From the NCBI GenBank assembly GCA_007844125.1, contig CM017571.1, positions 2,803,088-2,867,087 on the forward strand: a stretch of 64,000 bases of DNA. Reading direction: 5' to 3'. Origin of the DNA: Sinonovacula constricta. Its lineage: Eukaryota > Mollusca > Bivalvia > Cardiida > Solecurtidae. The position numbers and the translations under genes were made by a program. The notes under the pieces are model-generated. The model did no database searches and was not told the DNA's origin. It saw only the letters and a program-made list of their open reading frames with translations. Within the stretch, counting starts at the first letter, position 1, and every line of letters begins with the position of its first letter. Of the stretch, positions 37,080 to 51,602 are shown piece after piece.

Positions 37080-38198
37080 AAATAGATTTCCAAGGCTACT
37101 TCAGATGCTTGGCGTTCTTGTTGATCACACCACATGAATGGCCGTTTTACAGTTGAGACAAAACCTCATTGCCAAAGAAAACATTGCCCGTTGATTGTTT
37201 TGACAAGTGATCTGTATACTTAAAGTAGTGTTTTGACACGTGTGTATCTAATGTGTCGATTCCCCGCGGTTTTAATCGAGACAGCTCGGTGATGTTCGTA
37301 CAAATGCCCGCAGCTTGGCTGTACTTGTATAACCATGAGATAGACGTTTTGTCAGAAGAGAACGCGCATGTAAATAAAAGATAAATTAATCATTTCAAGT
37401 ATTTATGGATGACATTGCTGCATCTGAAGAGAAATACACCTAGAGTTATGCATCATTTCGTTCTATTTTTTTGTTTACAGAAACTCATCACGATTGTCTT
37501 TTTTATGCGAAAAAAACCATCCTGATGTATATACATGCGCCATGTCCTCTTTGTACATTTGCTTTATAGATTGAAAATTGTGATTATCGGAGAGGTATAC
37601 CGACAATGTAATTTATGTTAACGGGTAATTGAAACTGACAATTATACCACAAATCGTCTGATATCAGCTTTACTCATGAATGAACACGCGCACACGTAGA
37701 AGACACAACATAATTATTATTTGCGGTGAAAAGGGAAAAGCGATTAGGATCATTACTGATAAGCGCTATTTCGACGGCCTGATTCCTCTCCATTTTAGCC
37801 AAAATTATTCAGCTATCTGTTTTTAATTGCCATTGACCCATGAACCGGAAGGGTAAATTCGGCAAGTTTGGAACACCTCGTGGTAAAATGCACTTCTTGG
37901 CTCACCCACCATTTGCCTGTTTGTTGTTCATACGCTTTGTCAGCATGTCTGATTGTAAGTTGAGCGAAGGCCAGACGTGTTTCTCAATGCTGCTATTGAA
38001 GATATACACCGGAATCGATTGAACAAACCCACGCTGTTTACGGAGAAGAATTTCCGGAATTTAAGGAATGTTTCGACTGTCGATGATTCTGACAACAAGT
38101 TGATATGTTGTTAAACTATTGCTCACAGCAACATACAATGCAGTTACGTACGTAACTGTTATGAAAGCTTTAACATCCATTATTTATAAGAAAAAATA
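37080..38198. other. Intron sequence without recognised features
   Basis: No exon-like or repeat-like sequence recognised; open frames at most 60 codons. Confidence 0.6.
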
Positions 38199-38209
38199 GT
38201 GTAAATTGT

Positions 38210-38526
38210 TTATTTCTTTGTTGGATTTATCGTCCCACCATCAGTATTTCAGTTATCTTGACGGTGTCCACTTGAAGCAGATATAGTGCTGCTTTCACTG
38301 TGTATAGCACGCCGTGAACACCTGGCATGATACCACACCCAGTCACATTATCCTGACACCGGATCAACCAGTCGTGGAACTACCCTTATATTTGCTTGAG
38401 CGTTAGCAAGGGAGCTATACCACTACCATTTTTAACGACTTTGGTATGTCGCGGCCCGGGATCGAACTTGGGGCCTCCCGTACCTGGAGCCGACGCTCTA
38501 CCGATTGCGTTACCAGGTCCGGGCGG
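38210..38526 (-). mobile_element. SINE family 1 with perfect 11-bp TSD
   Basis: Full-length minus-strand copy: tail tttatttctttgttggattt at the left, body, then reversed B-box ccgggatcgaacttgggg and reversed A-box at the right. gtgtaaattgt occurs exactly at 38199-38209 and 38527-38537. The intact duplication suggests a fairly recent insertion. Confidence 0.93.
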
Positions 38527-38537
38527 GTGTAAATTGT

Positions 38538-41329
38538 GTCTTTGGAACTGCGTCGCTGGCTGCTGACTTATATTAACTCTTGCTGTAATGAACAAAGTTT
38601 TACTAATGGAATTTTTTTCACAGTAAGGGTATCAACCACAGTTTGCTTGACTACAAAACAAAGGTTGACCATTAAACCTGTTTTCTGCACCAAAGCAACA
38701 AACGTTTTCACCAAACCATCATTACCACCGTCACCACAACTACCAGCCCAGCCCCAACTACATCATCAAATTTGCAAAATAAAACATTCTTCCCTCCCGT
38801 CCCCTCACTCATAAATGTATTTACATATTCTCCACTTTCTTTCCAACACCTCCCAAGGACACTCAATATAACTTGCCGCACATCAAAAACTCAGTATGCC
38901 ACAGCCTGCCAAATATCATTAAAGCTATATTAACCAATCAGCGGAAAAAAAATCTCGTCATTCCTCGGCAGGTCTCGCAATTCCCAGCGAGTTTCTTCTC
39001 GGGTCAGCACCAGGCTAGGTTTACTTCTCAGACCAGTTGGCCGGAGAAAGAATCTGCCAGATCGTTTTATGGCGATCCCAGTGGTCAACTAATTATACCG
39101 GATGCCATCCTAAGGAGGCAGTCCGGCGTTGTTGTTTTTTTAGTTGTGTTTTCAGCTTTCTGTGGTAAAGCATAAAAAATCGCCATTTAATTGTCGTTTC
39201 TCAGCATGCAGTCGTCTATATTTGTATTTGTTGCTGGTGCATTTGGATGCACAATCGGCCATCGTATTTTCGCTATCAATATGACGAAGAACAGTGTACA
39301 AGTCCAATTCAAATTATACTAGTGTATTTCATTGCCGTAATTTTCGGTCTTTAATTTTGCGCGAAGAGCCAAAATCTCTTGTCTGGTTAGAAGCAGCAAT
39401 GCTCCAAAAGCTAGCTAAAAAGTTTAATATTCAAGAAAGTGTAGTTTTCTTAGAAACATTGATGCATGTTGCTTGAATGAATATTTAAATTTCAAATAAA
39501 AAATCTTTAATTTTTTTTCGTTAGAACAACCTTATGTCGTTATTTCTAAATTACGCTGATGTATATGGTGGTGGTTGTGGTAGTGGTGGTGGTTTGGATG
39601 TTGTTATTTGGTCCCATCAGCAGTTGCAAATGCTTCTCCTATCGATGATGATGGCTTTGTGTTGACCCTGCTGTCGATGCTTATGCTTCCCTTATCGACC
39701 ATAACAACAATGCTTCTCATTACAGAAGTTGAAGACATGTTTTCTCAGATACTTCGTCATATATTCAGTGAATCATCAAAAACAAATACAGAAAAGAATA
39801 AATTCAGTTACATAATTACAGCTGTTGTAAAAAAGCACAACTTTTCAACACCAGTCAAACTTAATGGAAAACAACATCTGGTGGGAAAAGCAACAAACAT
39901 CAACAACATTACCAACACACGTGATTACAATTGTATACATCGCCCCTGTTTTCCAACAGCTGTTCTGTCTGGTTTGCACATCACGGGAAAATGTTAATGT
40001 GCATTCGATGTTATTGCGCCGTTTTTTACCATGTCAAGATTCATTTTTCTCTTCTATGTTTAGGTTATTTTCAACAAAACACCTCAAAAGATACTAATAA
40101 ATAATGATGAGATATGAAAATCTGGTTTCCAAAAACACTGTGTGTTATAAATCAAATACTTATGCAAATTAACATCTAATTATATGCAAATTACCTTTTG
40201 CCAGATTGATATTCATCTTATGGATACTTTTTATAGTGATTATGGGTTCTCACACAGTATTGAAAATCATCTGACACTATCTGTTGGTATTCTTCAAAAA
40301 GGCAGTATTAAGCACAGTTGTCGGAGAGAAATAATATGCATCAACATTTCATTTTTATTACCGTCATTCTAAACTTCGTATTAACAGATTAAGACTAGTA
40401 CATAGTATGAACAAGATGTATAAGATATTTCGCTTAAACAATTTAATATCTTACAGCTGGTGCATCTCTTTCTTTTTCTCTGAAGACGACAATCTAAGAT
40501 ATTCTATATTAGAAGCCATATTCTATGCTTTGTTACATAATCTAGATAGCATAAAGCTTCCATAAAACAAAGAAGAGTTCCACGCATAGTCTGCACGTAT
40601 TGTGACACCCGATGAGAAATTATTTGTTTGATATACCTCAAGTGCACTTATAAATCGAATTATTTTGTAATTATCTCGTCATTACACGTCTATGCCAATG
40701 CGATAAATTTAATTCTAAGCATTGTGCAAGGTACCGCTTTGACATTTTGCATGATCAAACATAGAAGTTTACACGTGACCATACAATAGATACACCAAAG
40801 AATGATTATTTATTTCTAATGTTGCCCGCGGTAAAACGATGTTCTTCAATTAGGAGGCGTGATTGTTACCTGTGAGAACTACACGAACGTAACATACTTG
40901 ATGTCATTAAAGAAGTCAAGCAGCGTGGCACGTACGGCTGATTAATTTGTCAATATGTAAGAGAAGCTGCGGGGAAAAGTCTCAATCTGTTGTCATAGAA
41001 ACGCATTTACTGTATTCGCACATAGATTTGCTATTATCGTTCTACAAGTAGCATGTGGGAATACACAAGTTATTTATCTGACTTGCATTTTTAAAACCCA
41101 AGTTTATTGTATTTAGTGCTATTCTTTCACTGTTACTTTTGTTCTGTTTGCTGATGACGTTAAACTATATTTTATGTCATTTTGTTATTTAACGCTACTC
41201 AACTTAAAAGCGGAATATTTAAGGTTAAATCCTAAATGCGATTTAACCGGGCGGTAAAAGTAACTGGCTACCCTCCTCCCACCCATTTATAATATTTTCT
41301 TAAACTTCTTGTACATAAAGTTTTTTCCA
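38538..41329. other. Intron sequence without recognised features
   Basis: Contains a GGT-rich patch (39563-39600) and several open frames up to 129 codons (39608-39997, starting at a TTG), none with a recognisable domain, good start context or splice evidence. Treated as non-coding. Confidence 0.5.
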
Positions 41330-41790
41330 GAACTGGATGTCATGGCACCAGGATTGGATGTCATGACGCCAGTATTGGATGCCATGGCACCAGGATTGGA
41401 TGCCATGGCACCAGAATTGGATGTCAATGGAACCAGGATTGGATGCCATGGCACCAGAATTGGATGCCAATGGAACCAGGATTGGATGCCATGGCACCAG
41501 GACTGGATGTCATGACGCCAGTATTGGATGCCATGGCACTAGAATTGGATACCATGACACCAGAAATCGGATGTCAATGGCACCAGGATTGGATGCCATG
41601 GCACCAGGATTGAATGCCATGGCACCAGAATTGGATGCCATGGCACCAGGATTGAATGCCATGGCACCAGAATTGGATGTCAATGGCACAAGGATTGGAT
41701 GTCATGACCAGGATTGGATGTCATGGCTCCAGGATTGGATGCAATGGCACCATGATCGGATGCATTGGTTCCAGGATTGGGATTAAAGAT
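41330..41790 (+). repeat. 21-22 bp minisatellite
   Basis: Unit attggatgccatggcaccag plus G/A, with variants carrying catgac, caatgg or caaggat. About twenty copies. The 21-bp unit is a multiple of three, so a 135-codon frame with a Met-Pro-Trp-His-Gln-Asp-Trp repeat stays open. Units of other lengths shift the frame, so coding is unlikely. Confidence 0.93.
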
Positions 41791-44700
41791 GGCAGGATTG
41801 GATATTGCAATTATACTCATTGTCAATAATCCATTGAGAACAGTAAGATGAATTATAAAGGTAAAAATAACCGATTAAATCTAATTTATACTATTACAAA
41901 TTTCCTGGATCTCTACTAATGACTCTAAAAGCAAGAACGAACATACAAGTGCAAGCACACATGATGAGGTGAACAAACAAACGACACTCTCATTTTGGTA
42001 GATGGAATTTCAAATTTCACTTGCTCTAACAGCTGAGTTGCTATATCTTAAAACTAATCATTGTATTCAAAAATAAAAGAATAGGCGATCATTGTACCTC
42101 ACAGCGACTGTAACAACTTTGGACAAACACAGTATTTGCCCAAGCGAACAATCACCTTTTGTAACAATCCTCCCCACATATTTAGCTTAAGTGCCTATGT
42201 ATTTACCTACATATTTACTCAAATAATTTGCGCACTTCTGCTAATTTTCTTATATTGACTGAACCAATGCAGAAACTAGTAATTAGAGAGTTTATATTCT
42301 GTCTAAGAATATAATAAGTAGCATAATCGAGGCAAGGAGTTCCCAAAGCTGGGCCAGAGATAGTTACTCTGGTCTGTGTCCTATATATTGATTTTCACTC
42401 AACTCGATTGTAAGGACACATAGATACTTAAACATCAAACGACTTAGGCAATGAACCGACTCGATGTCTTCGATTGTGACCAAAGATGACACTTGTTTCG
42501 GTCTTGTTTTCTCTTTTGTTTACCAATGACATGTTGCAAGTCGCAACAAGTCAAGGATCTATGAAAATAATGGTTTGGATAAGAAAGAATTACACTTTGT
42601 TTCATTAGAATGGCCAGCGGTGTTTCATACATTTAGTTTATGTCTGAAATTTTGAGACAGAAATAAAATCAGAACAACAAAACAACGCAACATCAGCAAC
42701 AAACTTCAACAAACAAAACAACAACGTTAGTCTTAGAAGCAAACTGGTTATACAAATGTAAAATATATCTACACACATCAGTCTTATTGTTAAACAAAAT
42801 ACACGTATGCCCTAAAGACACAAAAATACATATTTCTTTACATAGCTCATATGATGTATTTATTGACATATAGCATTGTCTGCAACCTGTGGCGGAAATC
42901 AATAGAAAAATAAAACAAAACAAACCCCTGGGAACAGTTCATGCCAGTCTGCATTTCAACAAGAACCAAAGAATCTGGCGGGAAACGTCCAAGGTCGTCT
43001 GTATCTGTAATTTTGTTATACCGCTGAAGTGCATTACGACCTGACGACATAATGGCTGCTGCAGTTTGATAATGTGATTAGTTCAAAGCTTGTGTGAATG
43101 CTTTCGAACATTCGTTCAGATAAAGTGCTTTTATTTGGACTGCAGACGGCATATGGTAGAAATACATCGATAAGAAATAGGTTTTGATTGGAATACACAT
43201 GTTTATCTATTACGCGGGTAATGCACCGAGTACTAATTGCTTGTCTCACAATGTTCAATAAAGCCATAACCAGCGTAGTTAAAATAATTTTAACGGATCA
43301 TGTAATAATGTACATTTAAAGAAATCTAACCAACTACGTGAACCTTCAGACGAAGAAATAACACACGCACATACGCACGCATACAACAGTTCGCATATAC
43401 AATCAATCACACCAGCAGACTGGCAGACAGATAAACCTCCTACGCAGCTATTGTAATTTTGTAAAAATTTGCTTTTGCAATGCAAAACACCGTGTTTTTA
43501 ATGATCCATGGTTTTGTAAAGGTGAATAACTAAATCCCAAATCAATCCGAAGTTAAATTCATTCAACCCCATTTCTATTAGATTGGATTTTCAGTCTCCT
43601 TTTAACTTATCCCTACATATGGCTTTGTGCAATTCTAACACATTCAATGGCTACATTTGTATCAATTTTACGAGGTACAAAACTCCAGGTGTTGAATTTC
43701 AGGGACCATTTTGTCAGAAGAGATCTATCACAAAACTGTGAATTTACTTTCCCTCATTTTGGCGGGTGTCGACTTTAACATCTTATGACAATATTTACCG
43801 AAACTACCGTTCTGTCCAAGTTTTACGACGTCTGGAAACACTTCATTGTAAATTAATTCCTTCTCCCTGGCGTTAGATATTAGTCATTAAGGAGGATCGG
43901 GTGCAAAGAATGGAGGGATCGATATTTGAGAGTGATTGATTTGCCAAGGTACATACTTTTGTGGGAGTAACAAGAGGTTTAGGAAGGGTTTCAATTGTAT
44001 ACGCTTATCGTCCGAATTTCAGACGGGTGTTCGGTATACAGCAATTGAAACTGATAAAGTAACGCCCCAGAGATAGTTGTCCGTCGATAACCCGCCAATA
44101 TATCAGATGATACCCATGAGTCAATGCTGTTTCCGGTTTTTAAAAATTTAAGATCTGTTTATCTGTTTTACGGTTTGTTGATTTTTATTGACCTTTTTAT
44201 CACAGACTATGATTTTAAAGTTAATTTAGGTGACAAAGTAAATAATTAAAAATTAATATAACTTATTGTTTGCGTTGTTTAACAATAATTATGTATTAGA
44301 ATAAACATTTTCAAGTTGTCACCTTCCCGAAGCTTTGACCGCTAGATCAAATGTCAATTGATTAATGATACAGGTCATATCTTAGGGGCTTAATTGAAAA
44401 GTAACTGGTTCAGAGACGCCACGCAGCAAATCCTGAAATCGATCACTTCTACGATAGTTGGTCAATCCCATATTTACATTAAATTGATTCGATAATAAAG
44501 CTACTAGCATTTGTTCCATTTATTACCATTATCAAATGTTAATTTTATGAAATGTAGAAATAATTAAATTCCACTGTTTTTATTGAATGTTTAGAACGTT
44601 TCTTTTTTCAGACACATAAAGCCTAAATCTAGTGAATACAGCAGCACATATATTTATAAATTGGCATGCATATAATTAGAGTTGATCTAATTATAAAACG

Positions 44701-45365
44701 GTGCACTGCTCTGTTCTTTATTTGTTGTTTTCAAACGCCTTTAACTAATTTATTAATTAACATCGCTAAAATAATCAAAGACAAACAAATTGAATAACTA
44801 TTATGACAGTATCATTTTATTGAGATTTATGTTTGTTTTGCATAATATAATAGTTTATTTTTCTTCGTTGATCTGTCGTGTTAATAATCCTTGCCAGAAA
44901 TGTCCATACTTGGCGTGGCTTATTTTTGTTGCTCATCAAACATATGGGATTGCGATGTATTGTAAATGGACTCCCGAGTTAGGTCCTGAATAAATAAAAA
45001 CTACAGCTAAAAGTACAAGACCAAACATGCGACGTCATTTTTTTTCAATGCCGCCGACCTGTCGCGTGCTATCAGGTCACATGATGTTTTCGTATCAGCC
45101 ATGAGGTGGCTCTTGGGTTAAGCATGTGTGACGTCATTGTTGTGATCCCTTGGTCAACACTCGAGACCTTTTCACGGACAGGTAAATGTTGGATTCCGTC
45201 GTCCGTGGGTAAATAAACACGGCACACCCGGACTTAGTTTGATATATGGTACCACTAAGTAAAGAATGGGAAACTTGGGGGGTATATCACACGTGTTAGA
45301 TATATTTTAATGTCTATTGCCTTCAACGGGGACACGTGTTAAATGCTGGTGAATTCAAGCTAAGT
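41791..45365. other. Intron sequence without recognised features
   Basis: About 3.6 kb of AT-rich DNA. Frames are at most 77 codons, mostly antisense between 42444 and 43485, and unrecognised. No repeat family copy recognised. Confidence 0.5.
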
Positions 45366-45536
45366 AATGAGGATGAAGTGTGATGATAGTGGACATTGTG
45401 ATGGTGATTGATGATGGCAGTGATTATGATGATGGTCATCATCATCATCGTGATGGAAATATTAACGATCGTTGTGATGATGATGATTATGATGATGATG
45501 ATGATGATTATGATAATTATCATCATCATCATAATT
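45366..45536. repeat. (GAT)n trinucleotide repeat region
   Basis: Imperfect GAT/ATG/CAT triplets over about 170 bases, switching to catcatcat at the end. It generates Asp/His- and Met/Ile-rich artefact frames on both strands. Confidence 0.92.
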
Positions 45537-45929
45537 TAAAAGAGCGCGGGAGGGGCGTGAGACCCAAGTAAAAGTCTAAATTGAAGTCTTATTGATCTAT
45601 AATGTCGGCCATGTATATACATTATGTTCTTACATCTTATCCTTTCTCCAAATATTGCCGGATTTAATTATACCATACCACCAATTAACTGTACCTCGCT
45701 GTGTTACACAATATTGACAATACTTACTATTCATGTATTTGTTCAGTAATATCGATTACCACACGCCACTGTGCTGTGATTTTTCGCTTCCCTTGATTTG
45801 CGAAAATATTTCATAACATTAACAGGGTTATGACCCTTGTTTATGGACAAATTTAAGGTTCTCTTTGAGCGCTTACACATGTACTGTTAAATTATGTACT
45901 TTCTACTTAGCTCCTTCTGTCCATAAGAG

Positions 45930-46060
45930 GCACACGTGGCAAAGTGGCTCGGGTAACAATGTATAGTCCATTAGGTTCACGTCAGTTCGATTCGTCAACG
46001 TCTTGACGAAGGTTTGCTTTAAATATTGCCTTGGCTTACTCCAGTCAGTAGCGCTGGCTT
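45930..46060 (+). mobile_element. Possible decayed tRNA-derived SINE
   Basis: acgtggcaaagtggctcggg resembles an A-box and gtcagttcgattcg a B-box, about 48 bases apart. No matching copy was recognised elsewhere in the window, so this is weak. Confidence 0.25.
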
Positions 46061-46084
46061 TCTTCTTTTGCAAAATAGGTCAAT

Positions 46085-46585
46085 TTAAGGTGCTATCCGA
46101 AAGGTTGGACGAAAAAATATGTTCATTAAACATTTTAATAAACTAATTTTACCTGAAAAGATCTCGCGAAAATCTGTTTATTGATGCCCTACACCTGTCT
46201 AAAAGGTGTACCATAAGCCACAATCGTCATTAAAACAAACACGTATTTCCTATCTGAGCCTCGATGCACAATTAGCTTTTTTTAAACTAAGACAGCCATG
46301 TGACCACTTATGTTATAGCTCATCCACGTTATTCGCTGTGACGTCGATGTCTATTTTTTGTCGAAATCCCAATCGTTCTGATTTATAGATTTGAAAAGAA
46401 TTAACATTATAAATGTTGATTACCGCCTTTTAAAGCCCCAAAATTGATGTACTGTTAGAAATCTTCAAAGCTAAAGACTTAAGTATGATGTTTTTTTAAA
46501 GAAATTATGCACAAATACCCCCAAACAGAGGTAAGATATTGTTACATATATTAGATATAGACATACTGTCGGATACCGCCTTTAA
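46085..46585 (+). mobile_element. MITE-A copy 6
   Basis: Ends ttaaggtgctatccgaaagg and atactgtcggataccgcctt (then TAA). Interior tgtttattgatgccctacac, tagctcatccacgttattcg and tagatatagacatactgtcg follow copies 2 and 3. Length about 500 bases. The shared start codon is lost (aaaatctgtttatt). Confidence 0.82.
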
Positions 46586-48051
46586 TACAATACCTTGGTT
46601 CATTGTTGTCTATTGTTACTAACGTCAACAAAACGTTAAGAAATAGAAATTACATTTATCTCTATTATTTTATAGTAAGTAAAGCATTTTCTTTATTTAG
46701 TTAAGTGCATTTAGTTAAGTGCAACATCTCCACATTCATTATCCATTAATACTTATTTTCTTTGATGCATTATTTTCAATTTCGTTCTGTCGAAATAGAT
46801 TTATCATCAGATCAATCAGTTGTGTAAAACGCCGCTCAGGGATGCATCATTGTGAACCTTTTATTGGTTTTTGTTTCTGTATAATATAACATGCAGCTTC
46901 CGGTTGTTCAGAAACAATCGACGCTTGTTTACTTACACCTGTAATAGCCGTCGGCATACCATTTGATTTCAAGTTATTGCGAAATGAACTTTGATATCAT
47001 CAATTGTTGCAATGTACTGTTTAATAGGGTAATACCATAAAGTCACGCTGCTTGTAAACAGAACAGAACAGAACTAATAAAGCATCCATCTTTTCTGACG
47101 ACCTGACTTTTTAAATCACCCCACCCACCTAACCCCTTCACCCCCATTTCCGAGACGTCCCCAGCCGTTCATCAGCCCAATTCACGGCTTGATTTCAAAG
47201 TCATAATTGACTTGTTAATTGCATTGTTATGACTTACCAAGTTAAAAGTTGTTGATCTGCAAACGCTTGTGTGTCGTATTTACGAACAGAATTTTATAGG
47301 CCGGAGTTCAGTTCAAGTACAGTGCAATAAAATGAAACACGTGATAAATCCCAGTTACAAAAACTGATACATGTAACAACTGTGTAATTCGATAATTGCC
47401 TTATTTAGAAATGTGTTTCAATTTCATTTGACAATTTCACATTCGGATTTTTTGGCGGAATTCCATGTCGCCTAGGCTGTAACAAAAGCAAAAGAATACG
47501 TCAAACCCTTACACTTTTGGCTTAGGTTCAATCGTGATTATGTTAGCCCAGTTCTGGTGACAATTTTTGGTGGGAGAAAATTGGCGTAAAAACATGCAGA
47601 GCAATTATTCTTTCATTTGGATTTATGTACACAGGTATATGTCTAAATGATTACGTATGGACTTTTACCCCGAGTGCAAGCTAACTTACATTTGTCTGTT
47701 AATAAGACCCTTTAATGAAAATTATTTGCTTATACTTGATAGTTTTTTTTAATTAAAAATCAGTTGTTATCGAAAATTGTATAAATAATTAAATATCATA
47801 TGGACGCTTATGTAAAATTTGCGCATTTTCGTTTTGTATTGTACGTGAATCTTTCTATATACAACTTAGACCAAGTTACCGAATACTTTAAATAATTTTC
47901 TTTAGAATGATGGTGTACCCAGTGATCAAAATAGATAATGATGTAACCTTTTGTCAAAATGTATGATTAAATTTTGTTAAATGATCAACAACATTAATTT
48001 TAAGGTAAAGTTTGTCCGCTTTAACCAAGTTATTCACCTGAGTTAGTTTAT
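46586..48051. other. Intron sequence without recognised features
   Basis: No frame of 60 codons or more and no repeat copy recognised. Confidence 0.6.
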
Positions 48052-48085
48052 ACTCAACTCAACTCAACTCAACTCAACTCAACTT
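48052..48085. repeat. Pentanucleotide microsatellite (ACTCA)n
   Basis: Seven near-perfect ACTCA units, ending in actttactg. Confidence 0.95.
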
Positions 48086-49971
48086 TACTGAACTCGTTAC
48101 CGCTTGAAGCGGTCAATGAGCAATTTAGCATACAAATTATAATACATGTACAAAAACACGGGAAATAATTGAAAAAGACTATAACATCTATGACGTAACG
48201 TGTAAACAAAGCGTCTCATGATCATAGTTGATATATATATAGCTAAGAGTTAACAGCAAACATTAAGTACGCGCGTAAGTGAAATGAGTTTAAAACCGGT
48301 GACATGTACTTGAAAACAGTTGCAGACGTAAACTTAATAACTACACTCATTGAATTAATGCACGCATTACATTTTTATTCAAGTAATTTCAAGGTACATA
48401 TACGGTATATGCCACATTTACTCGAACATACCTTCAATTGCCAAGTTGATTTCAAATGCATGCAAAAATCAGGCACTTCATTCAACTCTTCAAAAAAAAA
48501 CCCACATCTTAACAAGCTAATGCATCAGACAATCCTCACAGCTCTAGATGCTCTTGTGATAAAAATTAAACGTTAGAAAAAAAAAGGTAGAAAAATTCAA
48601 GATATCAACGTGCTGTGAGAAACACACGTATGTAAGGATAAGAAAGATGAGCTCGTGCCGTGAGAATTGCTGATAAGAAAAAATGTTGCTTTGCTGTTGA
48701 TGATAGCGTTTACGGTTTGCAGACATCGCCATATGTTAGTTCTTGGTTTGTAAAAACAGGAAAAAATATATGTAACTGTACCGTTGAGTAATAGTTCTTG
48801 GTGCCTTCGGGGAATGAATCATACGGTTCTACGTGGAAAAAAGGAGTTTCTTTTACCTGAATGACGAAACTCTTTCGTGACTTAAATGCTTCGAAATAGA
48901 ACAAAAATATATCAAAATGCAGGTAATGGCTTTATACTTGTAGGAAAATGATTTATAAACTGATAAATACAAAAGAAAATATTTTTGTTAAAAAGTATAA
49001 AATGATCACATCTGGAAAAATGAACGTATGTAGCAGTAAATAAAATGGTGTAAAAACAAAATTCAATGTATAGATATTGTATATTAGAACATAATTATGC
49101 ACACATAGAAGTAGAAATACTAAAGAAAATCGAAAACGCATATATCGTCTGAAATTATCCTGATTAACAACAGAAGCACAATCACCATCATCGGCAGCAG
49201 CAGCAAAAGGGTCCTCATCAATACCATCATCATCACCATTTTTTTGTATCACTTCCACAACTAGTGCCACCCCAATCTCGAGTAGATAATGCTTCATAAA
49301 AACATAACCACATACAGACTAAAAATAAAGCTGAGTCATTGAGACATGAATATAAACGTATGCTAAGCTCTAAAAAATGGCGCATAATAATCGCCCTTGT
49401 GGGGTATGACAGTTAAAATAGCTAAACTACATTTGCTATGATATTTTTTTCATCTTTACGAGGCCCCAAGGTGTCGTAACATTGACTATAAAACATGACG
49501 AGATATTAAACATCTTAGATTGTACCTGGCAGGTTACTACACGGAGGGAGAATATTTACATCTAGGAAAACCTGGGTTATCTCCCGTGATACTTCACACG
49601 TGATGGTACGCTCACAAACTCAGCCAAGTAACGTTCATATAGCACTTGCATTAACATGATTTTTTGTTTCGTTTTTATCTGCGGTAATGGATCGGTAAAT
49701 GAAATTAAAATTAAAACAAGAAATCCGTTAAATGTTCAGTTTTATTGTAAAATATTTTAGATTGTGATTTTTATACGCGTTGGATTGCGCTTTTAGTGGC
49801 CCGTCTTCGGCTCTATTCATGTAGGTAACGTTCATCGGCTACGTTTCTGTAAGGTCCATTAGCTGCTTTCTGTAAAGCCCGTTCATCAAGGTCCAATTAT
49901 GCTCTTTTTTATTTTCTTGTTACTTTATCTTTTTTGCCAGACCTTTTCAGTATTAAATGGACTTTGGCCCC
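48086..49971. other. Intron sequence without recognised features
   Basis: Contains frames of 90 codons (48304-48576, plus) and 114 codons (48953-49297, minus). Neither has a recognisable domain, and the minus one crosses short CAT/CAG triplet runs. Not called. Confidence 0.5.
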
Positions 49972-50164
49972 CTCGGACGTTTGCCCCACACGGACGTTTT
50001 GCCCCCCCCCCCCTCGGACGTTTGCCCCCCACGGACGTTTTGCCCCCCCCCACGGACGTTTTGCCCCCCCCCCCCCACGGACGTTTGCTCCCCCCCCCCC
50101 CCCCCCCGTATGTGCACTCCGGATGTTTGCCCCTGTTTGAATTTAAGGCCAGACATTTGCCCTC
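49972..50164. repeat. C-rich minisatellite (acggacgttttgcccc)n
   Basis: Six or seven units of cggacgttttgccc followed by C runs of varying length, the longest 18 C at 50090-50107; decayed units (ccggatgtttgccc, ccagacatttgccc) trail on the right. The proline-rich frames on all three phases come from the C runs. Confidence 0.92.
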
Positions 50165-50867
50165 GCCCCCTTCCTAAACTTCTTGAGAATTTCTCATTAT
50201 GCCGCGAAGGCAATTCGTCAATAACGTTGCATGTTTTCAGTTTAGTCCGCCATTTCCCGGCCATAGTGTGCCATAGAGCCATGTCTGTAATTAGCCCTTG
50301 TCATTGCAAACAGTTGAACGCAGCAAGTTGAATCCAGCTTATATAAGATGCCAATAAGTCCTACAACTTTATCCAAGATCATGTCAGACAGGTGTAACAT
50401 ACACTGTGATTTGTCATTATTTTATTGTTTTAGTTGTCTCATTGTAATCGTTAATCTGACATTCGGTGTCAAAGATCGAAGACTCCGGTCTGATATATAC
50501 ACCATTTGGATGAATGGTTAGTATGGTTTGTTTAGACAGAATATATCACGCATTATTGAACAATTATCAATTTATTGACGGACGATTCCTCTAAATTTGA
50601 CTCCATATTGTCTGAAGATTTACTCATTTATTGCTGAGAACGGTATATTACAGCAAGTAGCATTGTTTTAAACTTTTTTATAATCCTGTTTGATAAATGG
50701 CCAAAGTATTAAAATATAAAAAAGTTGCAATTGTAAATTACAAGTTTTTTTATTATATTTGTTTTATAATTAGTTTCGTCTTAGATGTATGACATTTTTA
50801 TACAGAACTGTTCTCGCGAATGTTCATGCCTTGGTATGGCTTAAGTTTTATATGTGCTATAATTTTA

Positions 50868-50952
50868 TACATAATATCATTTTACGTGACATCATTTTTT
50901 AAAGTGATATCATTTTTAAACGTGATATTATTTTTGTACATGATATCATAGA
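50868..50952. repeat. Short tandem cgtgatatcattttta repeat
   Basis: Four or five imperfect units of about 20 bases (acgtgacatcatttttt, agtgatatcattttta, acgtgatattatttttg, acatgatatcat). Confidence 0.7.
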
Positions 50953-51602
50953 TCATTATTTATTTATTTTGTCAAATAAGAAAGTTCGTTAGTAAACGAT
51001 TTGTCTCAAAACAATGTACTATTTTCCTTTGAAGATATCTGGCATCTTTATTTTATTATTTGAATTTTAACTTCCACTCCGCTAATATTGCAACAAAACG
51101 AACACAACCCTAGTTCATTGTTATAATCCATTACGGTATTACATTGTACCGGTTTTAGCTCCATTTTTATCTTGTGTATTACGCACAAAACCCTAAGCTG
51201 ATTATGTTATCTGATATTATCCATCTTGTGTTACTGTTTAATCCCTGAATGATTACTGTTAGCCGTATTGAAAAAAGTCTCAACGGAGTCTACAATCATA
51301 TATTCTACTCAAGTGTTGAATCCGAACAACTCTATCTACATACACTTCAGACAATAGAGAAACAAGATATGACAGAAGATACGCCGCTCTTCTCGACATT
51401 ATATAAAATTCAATCAACCCGATATTGACTTTTACCGAATTGCAATAACTTCCAAAGACAGATACATCCCCTTTAATTGACGCGTTATTACGCTTCATTA
51501 TTGAACACAGTCGTGCGTTATTTTGTGTGGGTGATTTCAGTAAGGGTGTTTTCGTTTTAATATTTCTTATGGATATTAAATCTCATTTTACCCGGGGCTT
51601 TA

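Noticed and set aside
39608..39997. 129-codon frame
   Set aside because: Starts at TTG, has no recognisable domain or splice sites, and overlaps another frame. Consistent with chance.
45323..45571. Asp/His-rich and Met/Ile-rich frames
   Set aside because: Translation of the GAT/ATC triplet repeat.
49899..50331. Proline-rich frames in three phases
   Set aside because: Caused by C runs in a minisatellite. All phases are open, with no domain or splice support.
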